From UKL13-2 sp038236905 (GTDB taxonomy: Bacteria > Pseudomonadota > Gammaproteobacteria > Burkholderiales > Usitatibacteraceae), in contig JBBRZG010000003.1 of assembly GCA_038236905.1 (NCBI GenBank), positions 3,740-67,739 on the forward strand: a stretch of 64,000 nt of DNA, given 5' to 3'. The position numbers were made by a program, and so were the translations under genes. The first letter of the stretch is position 1, and each line of letters begins with the position of its first letter. Below the pieces are notes generated by a model. That model did no database searches, was not told where the DNA came from, and saw nothing but the letters and a program-made list of their open reading frames with translations. Shown here piece by piece: positions 34,599-43,121 of the stretch.

Positions 34599-35468
34599 AT
34601 GATGATTCCCAGCCGTTCACGCACTTTAAAAATCTTGTTCGCCAGTTTTGCCGCACTCTTCGCATTTTCCGCACACGCGCAGACCACGCTTAAGGTTTCC
34701 GCCATTCCCGACGAAAATCCAACCGAGCTGCAGCGAAAATTTGCACCGCTTGGAAAATATCTGGAAAGTAAAATTGGCATGCCGGTCGAGTTCACGCCGG
34801 TCTCGGATTACGCTGCCACCGTTGAAGGTCTGGCCGCAAAGAAAATTGACATGGTGTGGTATGGCGGCTTTACATTCGTGCAGGCTTATATAAAAACCAA
34901 TAAAACCGCGATTCCGATTGTGCAGCGCGAAGAAGATGAAAAATTCCGCTCGGTTTTCATCACCCAAACCGGCTCTGATATTAAAGCCCTTAAAGATTTG
35001 AAAGACAAAACGTTTACCTTCGGCGCGCCCTCTTCCACCTCGGGCCATTTGATGCCGCGTTCATTCTTGCTCAAGGAAGGCCTTGACCCGGACAAAACAT
35101 TTAAACGTGTCGCCTTCTCTGGCGCGCATGATGCGACGGCTTTGCAAGTTGCCGGCGGCAAAGTAGACGCCGGTGCATTGAACATTTCCGTCTTTGAAAA
35201 AATGATTGCCGAGAAAAAACTCGACGATAAGCAAGTGCGCGTTTTTTATACCACCCCACCCTACTACGATTACAACTGGACGGTGCGCGGTGATCTGGAT
35301 CCTGCCCTCATCAAAAAACTGACGGACGCATTTTTGGCGCTTGATCCAAAAAACCCGGCGGACGCCGAAATCTTGAAGCTACAACGTGCCACCCGCTTTA
35401 TCCCCAGCAAAGCGGCCAACTACAAAGGCATCGAAGAAGCCGCGTTATCAGCCGGCCTTCTGAAGTAA
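34599..35468 (+). CDS. PhnD-family ABC transporter binding protein (putative selenate/phosphonate type)
   Basis: A 289-residue periplasmic binding protein of the phosphate/phosphite/phosphonate PhnD family. The signal peptide is about residues 1-27 (cleavage AHA-Q). Mature motifs include LKVSAIPDENPTELQRKF, KKIDMVWYGGFTFVQAY and TFGAPSSTSGHLMPRSFLL, followed by FYTTPPYYDYNWTVRGDLDP. As I recall the family, this combination marks the subgroup named putative selenate transporter binding protein in automated annotation. The evidence for that ligand is genomic context, not biochemistry. The ATG at 34599 has GGAG at 34589. A hairpin separates it from the ATPase gene. Confidence 0.85.
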   Translation: MMIPSRSRTLKILFASFAALFAFSAHAQTTLKVSAIPDENPTELQRKFAPLGKYLESKIGMPVEFTPVSDYAATVEGLAAKKIDMVWYGGFTFVQAYIKTNKTAIPIVQREEDEKFRSVFITQTGSDIKALKDLKDKTFTFGAPSSTSGHLMPRSFLLKEGLDPDKTFKRVAFSGAHDATALQVAGGKVDAGALNISVFEKMIAEKKLDDKQVRVFYTTPPYYDYNWTVRGDLDPALIKKLTDAFLALDPKNPADAEILKLQRATRFIPSKAANYKGIEEAALSAGLLK

Positions 35469-35477
35469 ATCTGCCGA

Positions 35478-35519
35478 GCCTTCCCTCGTGCGCAATGTAA
35501 CGAGCACGCGCGGGAAGGC
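35478..35519 (+). other. Intercistronic hairpin after the binding-protein gene
   Basis: GCCTTCCC (35478-35485) pairs with GGGAAGGC (35512-35519), and inside it CGTGC (35487-35491) pairs with GCACG (35504-35508), leaving a 12-base loop. There is no T-run, so it is not a simple terminator. In binding-protein operons such hairpins protect the upstream message and lower expression of the membrane components. Confidence 0.65.
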
Positions 35520-35589
35520 ACCCTGGCTATATTTATTCCCTGCTGACGCCATTCCCCGCGGTCTCTAATCGAAGCTTCTGGCAATTTTT

Positions 35590-36429
35590 ATGTCTGTCGT
35601 TCTCACTGATGTCACCGTGCGCCTCGGTCGCGAAGCCGAGTCGCACACTGTTCTCGACAAGGTCTCGTTGAGCTTGGGTGCAGGCGAGCAAGTCGCGATC
35701 ATTGGTCCCTCCGGTGCGGGCAAGACCACGCTGTTGCACACGCTGGCGTGCGCGATCAAACCTAGCGACGGCACGCTAACACTGAACAATGAGACGCCGT
35801 GGACGCTTTCTAACTCTGCGCTGCACAAATTGCGCCGCCAGATTTTTTTAGCGCCGCAGGCGCCACCGCTACCGCCCCGACAACGGGTCGTCAATGCGGT
35901 GCTCGCGGGGCGATTGGCGGGCATCGGCCTGCTCAATGCGTTGATGTCGCTGTATAAACCCAAAGATGCGGCACTGGCATTTGCAGCGCTGTCTCATTTC
36001 AAGCTTGAAGACAAGCTCTGGTTGCGCTGCGACCGGCTCTCCGGCGGCGAGCGTCAGCGTGTCGGACTGGCGCGCATGATGGTTTCAACCGCACCGCTGA
36101 TTTTGCTGGACGAGCCGGTATCAGCGCTTGATCCGGCGCTCGGCTTGTTGGCGCTCAAAACCATTCAGGACGAAGCGACCGCGCGGCACGCAACGCTTGC
36201 GGTCAGTCTGCATGATGTCCAGCTTGCGCGCGCCCGGTTTGCGCGTTTGATTGGATTAAAAGCAGGCCGTATTCATTTTGATTTGCCCGCCAGCGCCGTC
36301 GATGAAGCAACGCTTGCTGATTTGTATGGTTCAGAATTTGAGGAGGCGGCCGGCATGATGCGTCCACAATCAGCAACGGCTGAATTGGCGGCGGTGGTAG
36401 CCGCACCTGCCGCCGCTCGTTGTTTCTAA
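35590..36429 (+). CDS. PhnC-type ABC transporter ATP-binding protein
   Basis: A 279-residue ATPase. Walker A is GPSGAGKTTLLHT, the Q-loop FLAPQAPPLPPRQRV, the signature RLSGGERQRVGLAR, Walker B LILLDEPVSALDP and the H-loop SLHDVQLAR. The Q-loop region is richer in Pro than in typical PhnC. The Ala-rich tail (about 25 residues) is variable. It follows the binding-protein gene after 121 bases and overlaps the first permease start by one base (TAATG), so they are coupled. Confidence 0.92.
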   Translation: MSVVLTDVTVRLGREAESHTVLDKVSLSLGAGEQVAIIGPSGAGKTTLLHTLACAIKPSDGTLTLNNETPWTLSNSALHKLRRQIFLAPQAPPLPPRQRVVNAVLAGRLAGIGLLNALMSLYKPKDAALAFAALSHFKLEDKLWLRCDRLSGGERQRVGLARMMVSTAPLILLDEPVSALDPALGLLALKTIQDEATARHATLAVSLHDVQLARARFARLIGLKAGRIHFDLPASAVDEATLADLYGSEFEEAAGMMRPQSATAELAAVVAAPAAARCF

Positions 36430-37259
36430 TGGAGGTAAATGTAAAAGCGATGCCCGACCCGGCTTGGCATGAGCGGCTGTTTTCAACATGGCTGCTGATA
36501 GCGGTCATTCTTGCCAGCCTTTACGTCACCGAATTCAAACCGTGGGCGTTGGTCGACGAAACCAGCCTCCGTGCGACGCGGCAATTTCTTTCATCGTTTT
36601 TTCCGCCTGCACACGATGCGGAATTTATGAAATTGATCATGGTCTCCACCTGGCAAACTATCGCCGTCGCGACTGCCGGTGTGACGATCGCGCTGATCTT
36701 CGCGGTTCCGCTGGCATTGATCGCCACCCGCACATTGTCTGTTTCGCGCATCGGCACATCGCGCGTGGCACGCATTCCCAGCCTCATTCGCAATGCCACG
36801 CGCGGGGTGTTGATCGTGCTGCGCAGCATTCCAGAGTTGGTGTGGGGATTGCTATTTGTGCGCGCAATTGGTCTGGGCGATACCGCTGGCGTGCTGGCTA
36901 TTGCGCTCACGTATTGCGGCATGATGGGCAAAGTATTTTTAGAAATTATGGAATCGCAGGATGTCCGATCCGCCAATGCCCTGCTGATTAATGGCGCATC
37001 GCGCGGCCAGACGTTTTTGTACGCGACGCTCCCCGGCTGCCTGCCCGAAATGGTGTCCTACACGGTGTTCCGCTGGGAGTGCGCAATTCGATCATCGGTG
37101 ATTTTAGGATTCGTGGGTGCCGGCGGCCTAGGGCAACAAATGGATCTTTCCATGCGGATGCTGGCGGGCGGACAAGTGGCGACCATGCTGATCGCGTTTG
37201 TGGCGCTGGTGTGGGTCGCTGATGTGGTAAGCAAACAATTGCGCGCATTGCTGGACTAA
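36429..37259 (+). CDS. PhnE-type ABC transporter permease 1
   Basis: A 276-residue inner-membrane permease with about six helices. The EAA-type coupling loop reads EIMESQDVRSANALLINGAS, and the C-terminal part has RWECAIRSSVILGFVGAGGLG, typical of PhnE. The start at 36429 overlaps the preceding stop. An ATG at 36450 is an alternative, 14 bases after a GGAGG site. It pairs with the next gene to build the channel. Confidence 0.9.
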   Translation: MEVNVKAMPDPAWHERLFSTWLLIAVILASLYVTEFKPWALVDETSLRATRQFLSSFFPPAHDAEFMKLIMVSTWQTIAVATAGVTIALIFAVPLALIATRTLSVSRIGTSRVARIPSLIRNATRGVLIVLRSIPELVWGLLFVRAIGLGDTAGVLAIALTYCGMMGKVFLEIMESQDVRSANALLINGASRGQTFLYATLPGCLPEMVSYTVFRWECAIRSSVILGFVGAGGLGQQMDLSMRMLAGGQVATMLIAFVALVWVADVVSKQLRALLD

Positions 37260-37261
37260 AC

Positions 37262-38086
37262 ATGAACAACATCCTTGACACGGCCTCCACGCCGCCGCCG
37301 ATCCCGCCGATTATGCCAACAGCACCGCCGCGTAGAGCGGGCTGGGTTTTTATCGCCATTGCGGCTTTGATCATCACCTCATTCGCCACGCTGCGTGGCA
37401 ATTGGAGCGGGCTGTTCTCGATGGAATCCGCATCGAAAATGCTGGAATTGTTCACCAGCTTTTTTCCACTGGAAACAGATCCACGATTCCTGAAAAAAGT
37501 TGCTTGGGCCACGGTTGAAACGGTTGCGATTTCCTTTCTCGGCACGCTGCTGGCATTACTCTTCGCCATCGTCATTGCGATACCCGCGGCGGGGATGAAC
37601 GGCAACGCGATACGCCGCATCGCGCGCGGACTGCTCAATTTTCTGCGCGCCGTGCCTGAGCTGGTGTGGGCCAGCATGCTCGTGATTGCTGCCGGGCTCG
37701 GCCCGTTTCCCGGCACCCTTGCCCTGGCATTCCACACTGCAGGCGTACTTGGCCGATTGATCGCTGATGCGCTCGAAAACACGCCGTCTGAACCCTATGC
37801 GGCGCTTCGTCGTAACGGTGCCGGTGCCGTCGCGGCATTTGCCTATGGCACGCTGCCGGTGGTGTTGCCGCAAATTGCGAGCTATACGCTTTATCGATGG
37901 GAAAACAACATTCGCGCCGCCGCCGTACTCGGCGTGATCGGCGCGGGCGGCCTCGGTCAACTACTTTATTACCATCTTAGTTTGCTGCAATACCGCGATA
38001 CCGGTACGGTTCTCCTCGCGATGATTTTGCTGGTGGCGGTTGTCGATACGGTGTCAGCAAAACTAAATTCGCGGATGGCCACGTAA
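37262..38086 (+). CDS. PhnE-type ABC transporter permease 2
   Basis: A 274-residue permease related to the preceding gene. It has a Pro-rich N-terminus (PPPIPPIMPTAPP) before the first helix. The coupling loop is ALENTPSEPYAALRRNGAGA, and the terminal RWENNIRAAAVLGVIGAGGLGQ is characteristic of the family. Two distinct permeases imply a heterodimeric channel. The gene starts two bases after the previous stop and ends the operon. Confidence 0.9.
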   Translation: MNNILDTASTPPPIPPIMPTAPPRRAGWVFIAIAALIITSFATLRGNWSGLFSMESASKMLELFTSFFPLETDPRFLKKVAWATVETVAISFLGTLLALLFAIVIAIPAAGMNGNAIRRIARGLLNFLRAVPELVWASMLVIAAGLGPFPGTLALAFHTAGVLGRLIADALENTPSEPYAALRRNGAGAVAAFAYGTLPVVLPQIASYTLYRWENNIRAAAVLGVIGAGGLGQLLYYHLSLLQYRDTGTVLLAMILLVAVVDTVSAKLNSRMAT

Positions 38087-38209
38087 GCTTAGAATCCTCA
38101 ATCAGCTCGGCAAACAAAAATCGAAACCCTAGGATTGACGGGCGTCACCAACCATAAATAACTGGTGAAAGCCGTGCTTATTAGGGTTTTCGATCTTTTC
38201 CGTTGTCGC

Positions 38210-38215
38210 TATAAT
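38210..38215 (+). promoter_or_regulatory. Likely -10 box of the aminotransferase gene
   Basis: A perfect TATAAT lies 44 bases before the aminotransferase ATG. The matching -35 region is weak (TTTTCG at 38187), so recognition may depend on the -10 and flanking bases. AAGGA at 38248-38252 is the ribosome-binding site for the ATG at 38259. Confidence 0.5.
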
Positions 38216-38258
38216 CATCAGGCACCGCATTAACGCCGGTTGACCCCAAGGAACTGTC

Positions 38259-39482
38259 ATGTCTTTTCTCGCCACCCGCCTCGCCCGTATCAAGCCTTCC
38301 GCCACTATCGCGATTTCTGCAAAAGCTGCTGCCATGAAGGCGGCCGGTAAAAGCGTGATTGCGCTCTCGTTTGGTGAGCCGGATTTTGATACGCCGGATA
38401 ATATTAAAGAGGCGGCGATTGCAGCGATCAAGAGCGGCGATACCAAATACACGGCGGTTGATGGCACGATAAAATTGAAAGAAGCGATTGTCGCGAAATT
38501 TAAGCGCGAGAACGGCCTCACGTATACGACCAAACAAATTACGGTCGGCACTGGCGGCAAACAAGTTTTGTATAACGCGTTTATGGCGACACTTTCGGCG
38601 GGCGACGAAGTGGTGATCCCCGCGCCGTACTGGGTGTCGTATCCGGAAATGGTGTTGCTGGCCGAAGGCACACCGGTGATTGTGCCGTGTACACAGGAAA
38701 CCGGTTTTAAACTGAAGGCGAGCGACTTGGAAGCCGCGATCACCCCGCGTACCAAGTGGGTATTGCTGAACTCACCCTCGAACCCGTCCGGTGCCGCGTA
38801 TACACGGGCCGAGTTGAAAGCCATCACCGATGTGTTGGTAAAGAATCCGCATGTGTGGGTGCTAACTGATGACATGTATGAACATCTTGTCTACGACGCG
38901 TTTGAATTCACCACGCCCGCGCAAATCGAGCCGAGCTTGTATGACCGCACGCTGACCATGAACGGCGTCTCAAAAGCGTATTGCATGACCGGCTGGCGTA
39001 TCGGCTATGCGGGCGGCCCGGAAGCGCTGATCAAGGCAATGGGGGACGTGCAATCGCAATCGACATCCAACCCTTCCTCGATTGGCCAGGCGGCAGCCGT
39101 CGAAGCGTTAAACGGTACGCAAGATTTTATTCCCGCGCACAACGAGATTTTCAAATCACGCCGCGATTTGGTGGTGAAAATGTTAAACGCTGCGCCGGGA
39201 TTAAATTGCCACACACCCGAAGGCGCGTTCTATGTTTATCCGAGCTGCGCAGGGTTGATTGGTGCCAAAACGCCGAGCGGGGCAATTTTGAAAAACGATG
39301 AAGATGTCGCCGGATACTTGCTCGAATCGCAAGGCGTGGCGATTGTGCATGGCGCAGCATTTGGGCTTTCGCCACACTTTCGTGTTTCGTATGCAGCCTC
39401 GACCGAGTTATTGGTCGAGGCTTGCTCGCGAATTCAAAAAGCGTGTACTGCGCTCACCTTAAAAGAAGCTCTGGCCGCATAA
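38259..39482 (+). CDS. Pyridoxal-phosphate aminotransferase, class I (aspartate aminotransferase type)
   Basis: A 407-residue fold-type I aminotransferase close to aspartate aminotransferase AspC/AatA of subgroup Ib. The N-terminal LARIKPSATIAISAKAAAMK is typical. The PLP lysine is in NGVSKAYCMTGWRIGYAGG, the Asn and Asp that hold the cofactor are in NSPSNPSGAAYTR and TDDMYEHLVYD, and the terminal substrate Arg is in PHFRVSYA. It should transfer amino groups between aspartate and 2-oxoglutarate, possibly also prephenate. A clear terminator follows. Confidence 0.93.
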   Translation: MSFLATRLARIKPSATIAISAKAAAMKAAGKSVIALSFGEPDFDTPDNIKEAAIAAIKSGDTKYTAVDGTIKLKEAIVAKFKRENGLTYTTKQITVGTGGKQVLYNAFMATLSAGDEVVIPAPYWVSYPEMVLLAEGTPVIVPCTQETGFKLKASDLEAAITPRTKWVLLNSPSNPSGAAYTRAELKAITDVLVKNPHVWVLTDDMYEHLVYDAFEFTTPAQIEPSLYDRTLTMNGVSKAYCMTGWRIGYAGGPEALIKAMGDVQSQSTSNPSSIGQAAAVEALNGTQDFIPAHNEIFKSRRDLVVKMLNAAPGLNCHTPEGAFYVYPSCAGLIGAKTPSGAILKNDEDVAGYLLESQGVAIVHGAAFGLSPHFRVSYAASTELLVEACSRIQKACTALTLKEALAA

Positions 39483-39509
39483 AACTTTTTGCAGGTCGTC
39501 GCAAAATAA

Positions 39510-39533
39510 AAAGCCCGCACTGCGGGCTTTTTT
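39510..39533 (+). terminator. Terminator after the aminotransferase gene
   Basis: A nine-base stem (AAAGCCCGC with GCGGGCTTT), a three-base loop and a T-run lie 27 bases past the stop codon. This is a strong rho-independent terminator. Confidence 0.92.
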
Positions 39534-39673
39534 CCGTTCGGCCTCATGAACGCTAGGAGCGAAGCCTACCAGCTGTCATCCCACTGTCACCGACACAGTC
39601 TATAACACGCGTGCGGACACTCAGACCGCAATATCGACATTAAGCGGGCTAATCGGCCTAGAGGCCTACCAAA

Positions 39674-40150
39674 ATGGATTTAATACTTTGGCGTCACGCC
39701 GAGGCGCATTCAGGTCAAGACGATAGCGAGGGTAACGGGGACCGACCTTTGACCGCTAAAGGCAAACGTCAAGCGGCGACGATGGCGAAGTGGCTTGAAA
39801 AACATTTGCCGGATTCCGCGCGCGTATTGGTTAGCCCGGCCATGCGGGCAGTAGATACGGCGCGTGCGCTGGATCGTAAATTTAAAATCGTAGCGAGCCT
39901 GGCCCCGGGTGCCGAGGCTGCGAGTCTGTTGATCGCCGCCGATTGGCCTGAAAGTAGGCAGCCCGTATTGATCGTGGCACACCAACCTACCATCGGACAC
40001 TTGGCTTCTTTTTTGCTATTCGGGGCGGAGCAGGATATGAGCATCCGCAAAGGTTCAGTCTGGTGGTTCACGAATCGTTCGCGTGAAGTGGATAAATCGC
40101 GAGATCATGAAGTGATGCTGCGAACCGCCGTTTGTCCGGACTATTTGTAG
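39674..40150 (+). CDS. sixA: Phosphohistidine phosphatase SixA
   Basis: A 158-residue small histidine phosphatase. The catalytic motif is LILWRHAEAHSG, the Arg is in VSPAMRAVDTARAL and the distal His in LIVAHQPTIGHLASFLL. SixA removes phosphate from His in phosphotransfer (HPt) domains and in the nitrogen PTS protein NPr. Length and motifs fit SixA better than general phosphoglycerate-mutase-like enzymes. It is a single gene between terminator and convergent phosphoesterase. Confidence 0.9.
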   Translation: MDLILWRHAEAHSGQDDSEGNGDRPLTAKGKRQAATMAKWLEKHLPDSARVLVSPAMRAVDTARALDRKFKIVASLAPGAEAASLLIAADWPESRQPVLIVAHQPTIGHLASFLLFGAEQDMSIRKGSVWWFTNRSREVDKSRDHEVMLRTAVCPDYL

Positions 40151-40208
40151 CGTCAATACTGTCAATACCCGCTACTTGCTGACGTGCACGTCGGCTAAAT
40201 CAACCGAG

Positions 40209-41255
40209 CTAGGATGACCTAGCAATGGCGGGCTCAGGCGCGGACAGCGGCACATTCCGACCGCCTAGCGCGACACTGTTCCTGCCGCGTTCTTTCGATG
40301 CCAACTTGGCGGGCAAACCCGGCACGCAGATCGGCGCGCACTCGTGCCAATAAACGAGCTTTAATTCACCGTCCATCGTCTCAACCAACGCCGACAAGCT
40401 CTCGACCCAATCACCGTCGTTGCAATAGGTGACACCGTTAATCTCGCGGATTTCGGGATGGTGAATATGTCCGCAAACGATGCCATCAAAATCACGCGTC
40501 TTGGCCTCACGTGCCAGCGCCACTTCAAAAGACGTAATGTAACTCACCGCGTTTTTGACTTTTTGTTTCAGATACTGCGATAGCGACCAGTAAGGCAGAC
40601 CCGCGTGACGACGCGCCCAGTTGAACCACTGATTCACTTTAAGCATTACGGTGTAAGCCTGATCGCCCAGATACGCCAACCACTTTGCGCATTGGATGAC
40701 ACCGTCAAATCGATCACCGTGCAACACCAGCAAGCGCTTGCCGCGCTCGGTAATGTGCACCACCTCGTCCTCAATCACGATCCCGCCGAATGCGAGCCCT
40801 AAAAAATGGCGTGCGGCTTCATCATGATTGCCCGCAATGTATGTGACAAAAGTGCCTTTGCGCGATTTGCGCAGAATTTTTTGCACCACATCGTTATGGG
40901 ATTGATGCCAGAACCAGCGTCGTCGCAGCGCCCAGCCGTCAATAATATCGCCGACCAAATAAAGGTAGGTCGATTCGGTATGCTTTAAAAAATCAAGTAG
41001 CTTTTCGGCTTGGCAACCAGGCGTGCCCAGATGCAGATCCGAGATCCAGATTGCACGATAGCGCGCATCCCAGCCATGCGGAGACGTTGTTGAACAGGCG
41101 TCCGCGTGGTCGGGCGCATCTGTCGGCTGTTCGGACTCTGCTAGCTTCTCGGGCGGCTTTGGCACCTGATCTGGCGAAACGTCAAACACTGTTTTCCTCC
41201 GCGTTGTTGTGCACACTAAGTTCGACACAAGATAGTGGGGCCGCGGGTCGGTCAT
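40209..41255 (-). CDS. LpxH-like metallophosphoesterase
   Basis: A 348-residue calcineurin-like phosphoesterase. Metal ligands follow the family pattern: ISDLHLGTPGC, LVGDIIDGWALRRRW, AGNHDEAARHF and VLHGDRFDG, with GHIHHPEIREI at the C-terminal side. The GDIIDGW and GNHD pattern is typical of UDP-2,3-diacylglucosamine diphosphatase-like (LpxH2) proteins. These may act in lipid A synthesis, but many members have no proven substrate. An extra N-terminal segment of about 65 residues, rich in Pro and Asp, precedes the domain. It is divergent from the LivK gene. Confidence 0.88.
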   Translation of the reverse strand: MTDPRPHYLVSNLVCTTTRRKTVFDVSPDQVPKPPEKLAESEQPTDAPDHADACSTTSPHGWDARYRAIWISDLHLGTPGCQAEKLLDFLKHTESTYLYLVGDIIDGWALRRRWFWHQSHNDVVQKILRKSRKGTFVTYIAGNHDEAARHFLGLAFGGIVIEDEVVHITERGKRLLVLHGDRFDGVIQCAKWLAYLGDQAYTVMLKVNQWFNWARRHAGLPYWSLSQYLKQKVKNAVSYITSFEVALAREAKTRDFDGIVCGHIHHPEIREINGVTYCNDGDWVESLSALVETMDGELKLVYWHECAPICVPGLPAKLASKERGRNSVALGGRNVPLSAPEPAIARSS

Positions 41256-41590
41256 GTGACGGCTAGATGAACATTTGGTGACAGCGGCACCGGGTGGTAT
41301 GGATTACGCGGTATTCTTCCGGCAGTTTGTTGTCAGCACGCGCCTGCAGCATTCATAGATATCTGCGGAGGGAGATAGGGAGTGGGAGAGGGGACAGTAT
41401 CAGTTTCACGTCCACTTGCGCCACTTTCGCATCGCAGAACGATTTAACGAAATTTAACAAAGAATAGGCTGCAGTTACTTGTGCCGGCTACGTGTCCTCG
41501 TCCAACATGGCGCAACTCAAGAAGACAAGCATCACCAACAATTAAATCGAATACAAATATAACAACGATCGCCACAACCCAGGGAAACCC
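41256..41590. other. Divergent intergenic region
   Basis: This 335-base region separates the phosphoesterase and LivK-type genes and should hold both promoters. I see no sigma-54 site, riboswitch-like structure or clear operator. A purine-rich patch lies at about 41368-41398 (GGAGGGAGATAGGGAGTGGG and continuation). Confidence 0.5.
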
Positions 41591-42910
41591 ATGAAGAATG
41601 TGTCATCACTTTCAAGCGCCTTTGCGGCACTAATATTTGCATCAGTCGTTTTGTACTGGGGTTCCGGCGCACTCACACCCGCGCTGGCTCAGACCAAAAC
41701 GCCAGCCGTTGCTGAAGCCGCGAAGGGGGTCGCCAAAGCGCCAGGCGCTGCGGGTACAGCTACTGCTCCTGCACCAGCCCCAGAGGTAATAAGGATCGGT
41801 TTGAGCGGGCCTTTCACCGGGGCCAGCGCGCCCTTAGGCCTTAGCATGCGCGAGGGCGTGCGTATTGCGGTTGAAGAAATCAATCTTTACGTCGGTGGAG
41901 TACTGGGAAAAACAATTGTTCTGGTCGAGCGCGACGATCAGTCCGTTTCCGCTGCGGGCAGTGCCGTTGCCAATGATCTAATCAATGGCCAGCGCGTCAT
42001 TGCGACGATTGGCATCGTCAATACGGGCGTCGGCTTGTCAGCAATCGATGTTTATCAAAAATCAAAAATTCCACTCCTCGTCGCAGTGTCAACCGGCACT
42101 CAGCTAACAAAAAAGTTTGCGCCTCCCGCAGCACCGGAAAATTTCATTTTTCGTGTCGCGCCCCGGACGGATTTTGAAGCCAACTTCATGATCGAGCATA
42201 TTGTGAGCCGCGCTGGCTTAAGCAGTATTGCGCTCATCACGGATGCCACCCCAGATGGCGACAGCAGTAAAGATGATCTGGAAAAAGCCTTGACCGCAAA
42301 AAAATTGAAGCCGGTTTCAGTTGGCCGCTTTAAAGTCGGAGATACGGATATGTCTGCGCAACTGAAAGCGGCGAGGGCGGCCGGCGCAGAAGCGATTGTG
42401 CTCTACGGAAGCGCGCCTGAACTCATCGCCGCACTAAAATCACGCGATGCAATGCAATGGAAAGTGCCGACTTATGCCAGCTCAACCGCGTCGATACAAA
42501 GTTTTATCGACCAATCCGGCAAGAGCGCTGAAAACGTGATGATGCCGGTGACCTTTTTGCCGCAAAACCCGAATGCGCGTTCGCGTGCGTTCGTGGCCCG
42601 CTATGGACAGCGTACAGGCAGCGAAATTATTCCATCGCCGATGGCTGCCGCACAAGGCTACGACACGATGCGCATACTCTATAACGCGATTCAAAACGCT
42701 GCCAGCCAGGATGGAACCCGCATCAAAAACGCGCTTGAAAATATTCAGTCTGTTGAAGGCGTCATCACCACCCATCGCGCGCCGTTCAGCAACACCGACC
42801 ACGACGCAATCAGCGCCAGCATGCTGGTGATGGGCAAAGTAGTCAAAGGCCGTACCGAATATGCTTTAAGCGAAGATGCCAATAAAAGCATCGTATTGCG
42901 CCGCAAGTAA
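41591..42910 (+). CDS. Branched-chain amino acid-type ABC binding protein (LivK family)
   Basis: A 439-residue periplasmic binding protein of the Leu/Ile/Val family. The signal peptide is about residues 1-34 (cleavage near ALA-Q). An Ala/Pro/Lys-rich linker follows, then the mature domain starts VIRIGLSGPFTGASAPLG. Other family elements are INLYVGGVLGKTIVLVERDD, IPLLVAVSTGTQLTKKF and AEAIVLYGSAPELIAALK. No permease or ATPase genes are adjacent, so it is an orphan binding protein. The ligand may be amino acids or aromatic compounds. Confidence 0.9.
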   Translation: MKNVSSLSSAFAALIFASVVLYWGSGALTPALAQTKTPAVAEAAKGVAKAPGAAGTATAPAPAPEVIRIGLSGPFTGASAPLGLSMREGVRIAVEEINLYVGGVLGKTIVLVERDDQSVSAAGSAVANDLINGQRVIATIGIVNTGVGLSAIDVYQKSKIPLLVAVSTGTQLTKKFAPPAAPENFIFRVAPRTDFEANFMIEHIVSRAGLSSIALITDATPDGDSSKDDLEKALTAKKLKPVSVGRFKVGDTDMSAQLKAARAAGAEAIVLYGSAPELIAALKSRDAMQWKVPTYASSTASIQSFIDQSGKSAENVMMPVTFLPQNPNARSRAFVARYGQRTGSEIIPSPMAAAQGYDTMRILYNAIQNAASQDGTRIKNALENIQSVEGVITTHRAPFSNTDHDAISASMLVMGKVVKGRTEYALSEDANKSIVLRRK

Positions 42911-42966
42911 CCCCGATTAGCCGCAAACGACTTGAGGCGCAGGATGGAAGTAAAGCGCTGAGGGCG

Positions 42967-42990
42967 CGCGCACGAGGGCCGTGCGCGTTT
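42967..42990 (+). terminator. Possible weak terminator after the LivK-type gene
   Basis: CGCGCAC pairs with GTGCGCG around a seven-base loop (GAGGGCC), with only three T bases after it. The stem is strong, but the T-run is short, so termination is uncertain. Confidence 0.4.
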
Positions 42991-43121
42991 CCGGCACTCG
43001 ATTTACAGTGTTTGCGAAATTCAAAGTATTCAGTTGATGCATATCGCGCATAACGTTTGTAGAATCGCACCGAGGTCGCGGGACTATAATTCTGGCTTAC
43101 AAAATTACCGTAAAGCCCGCC

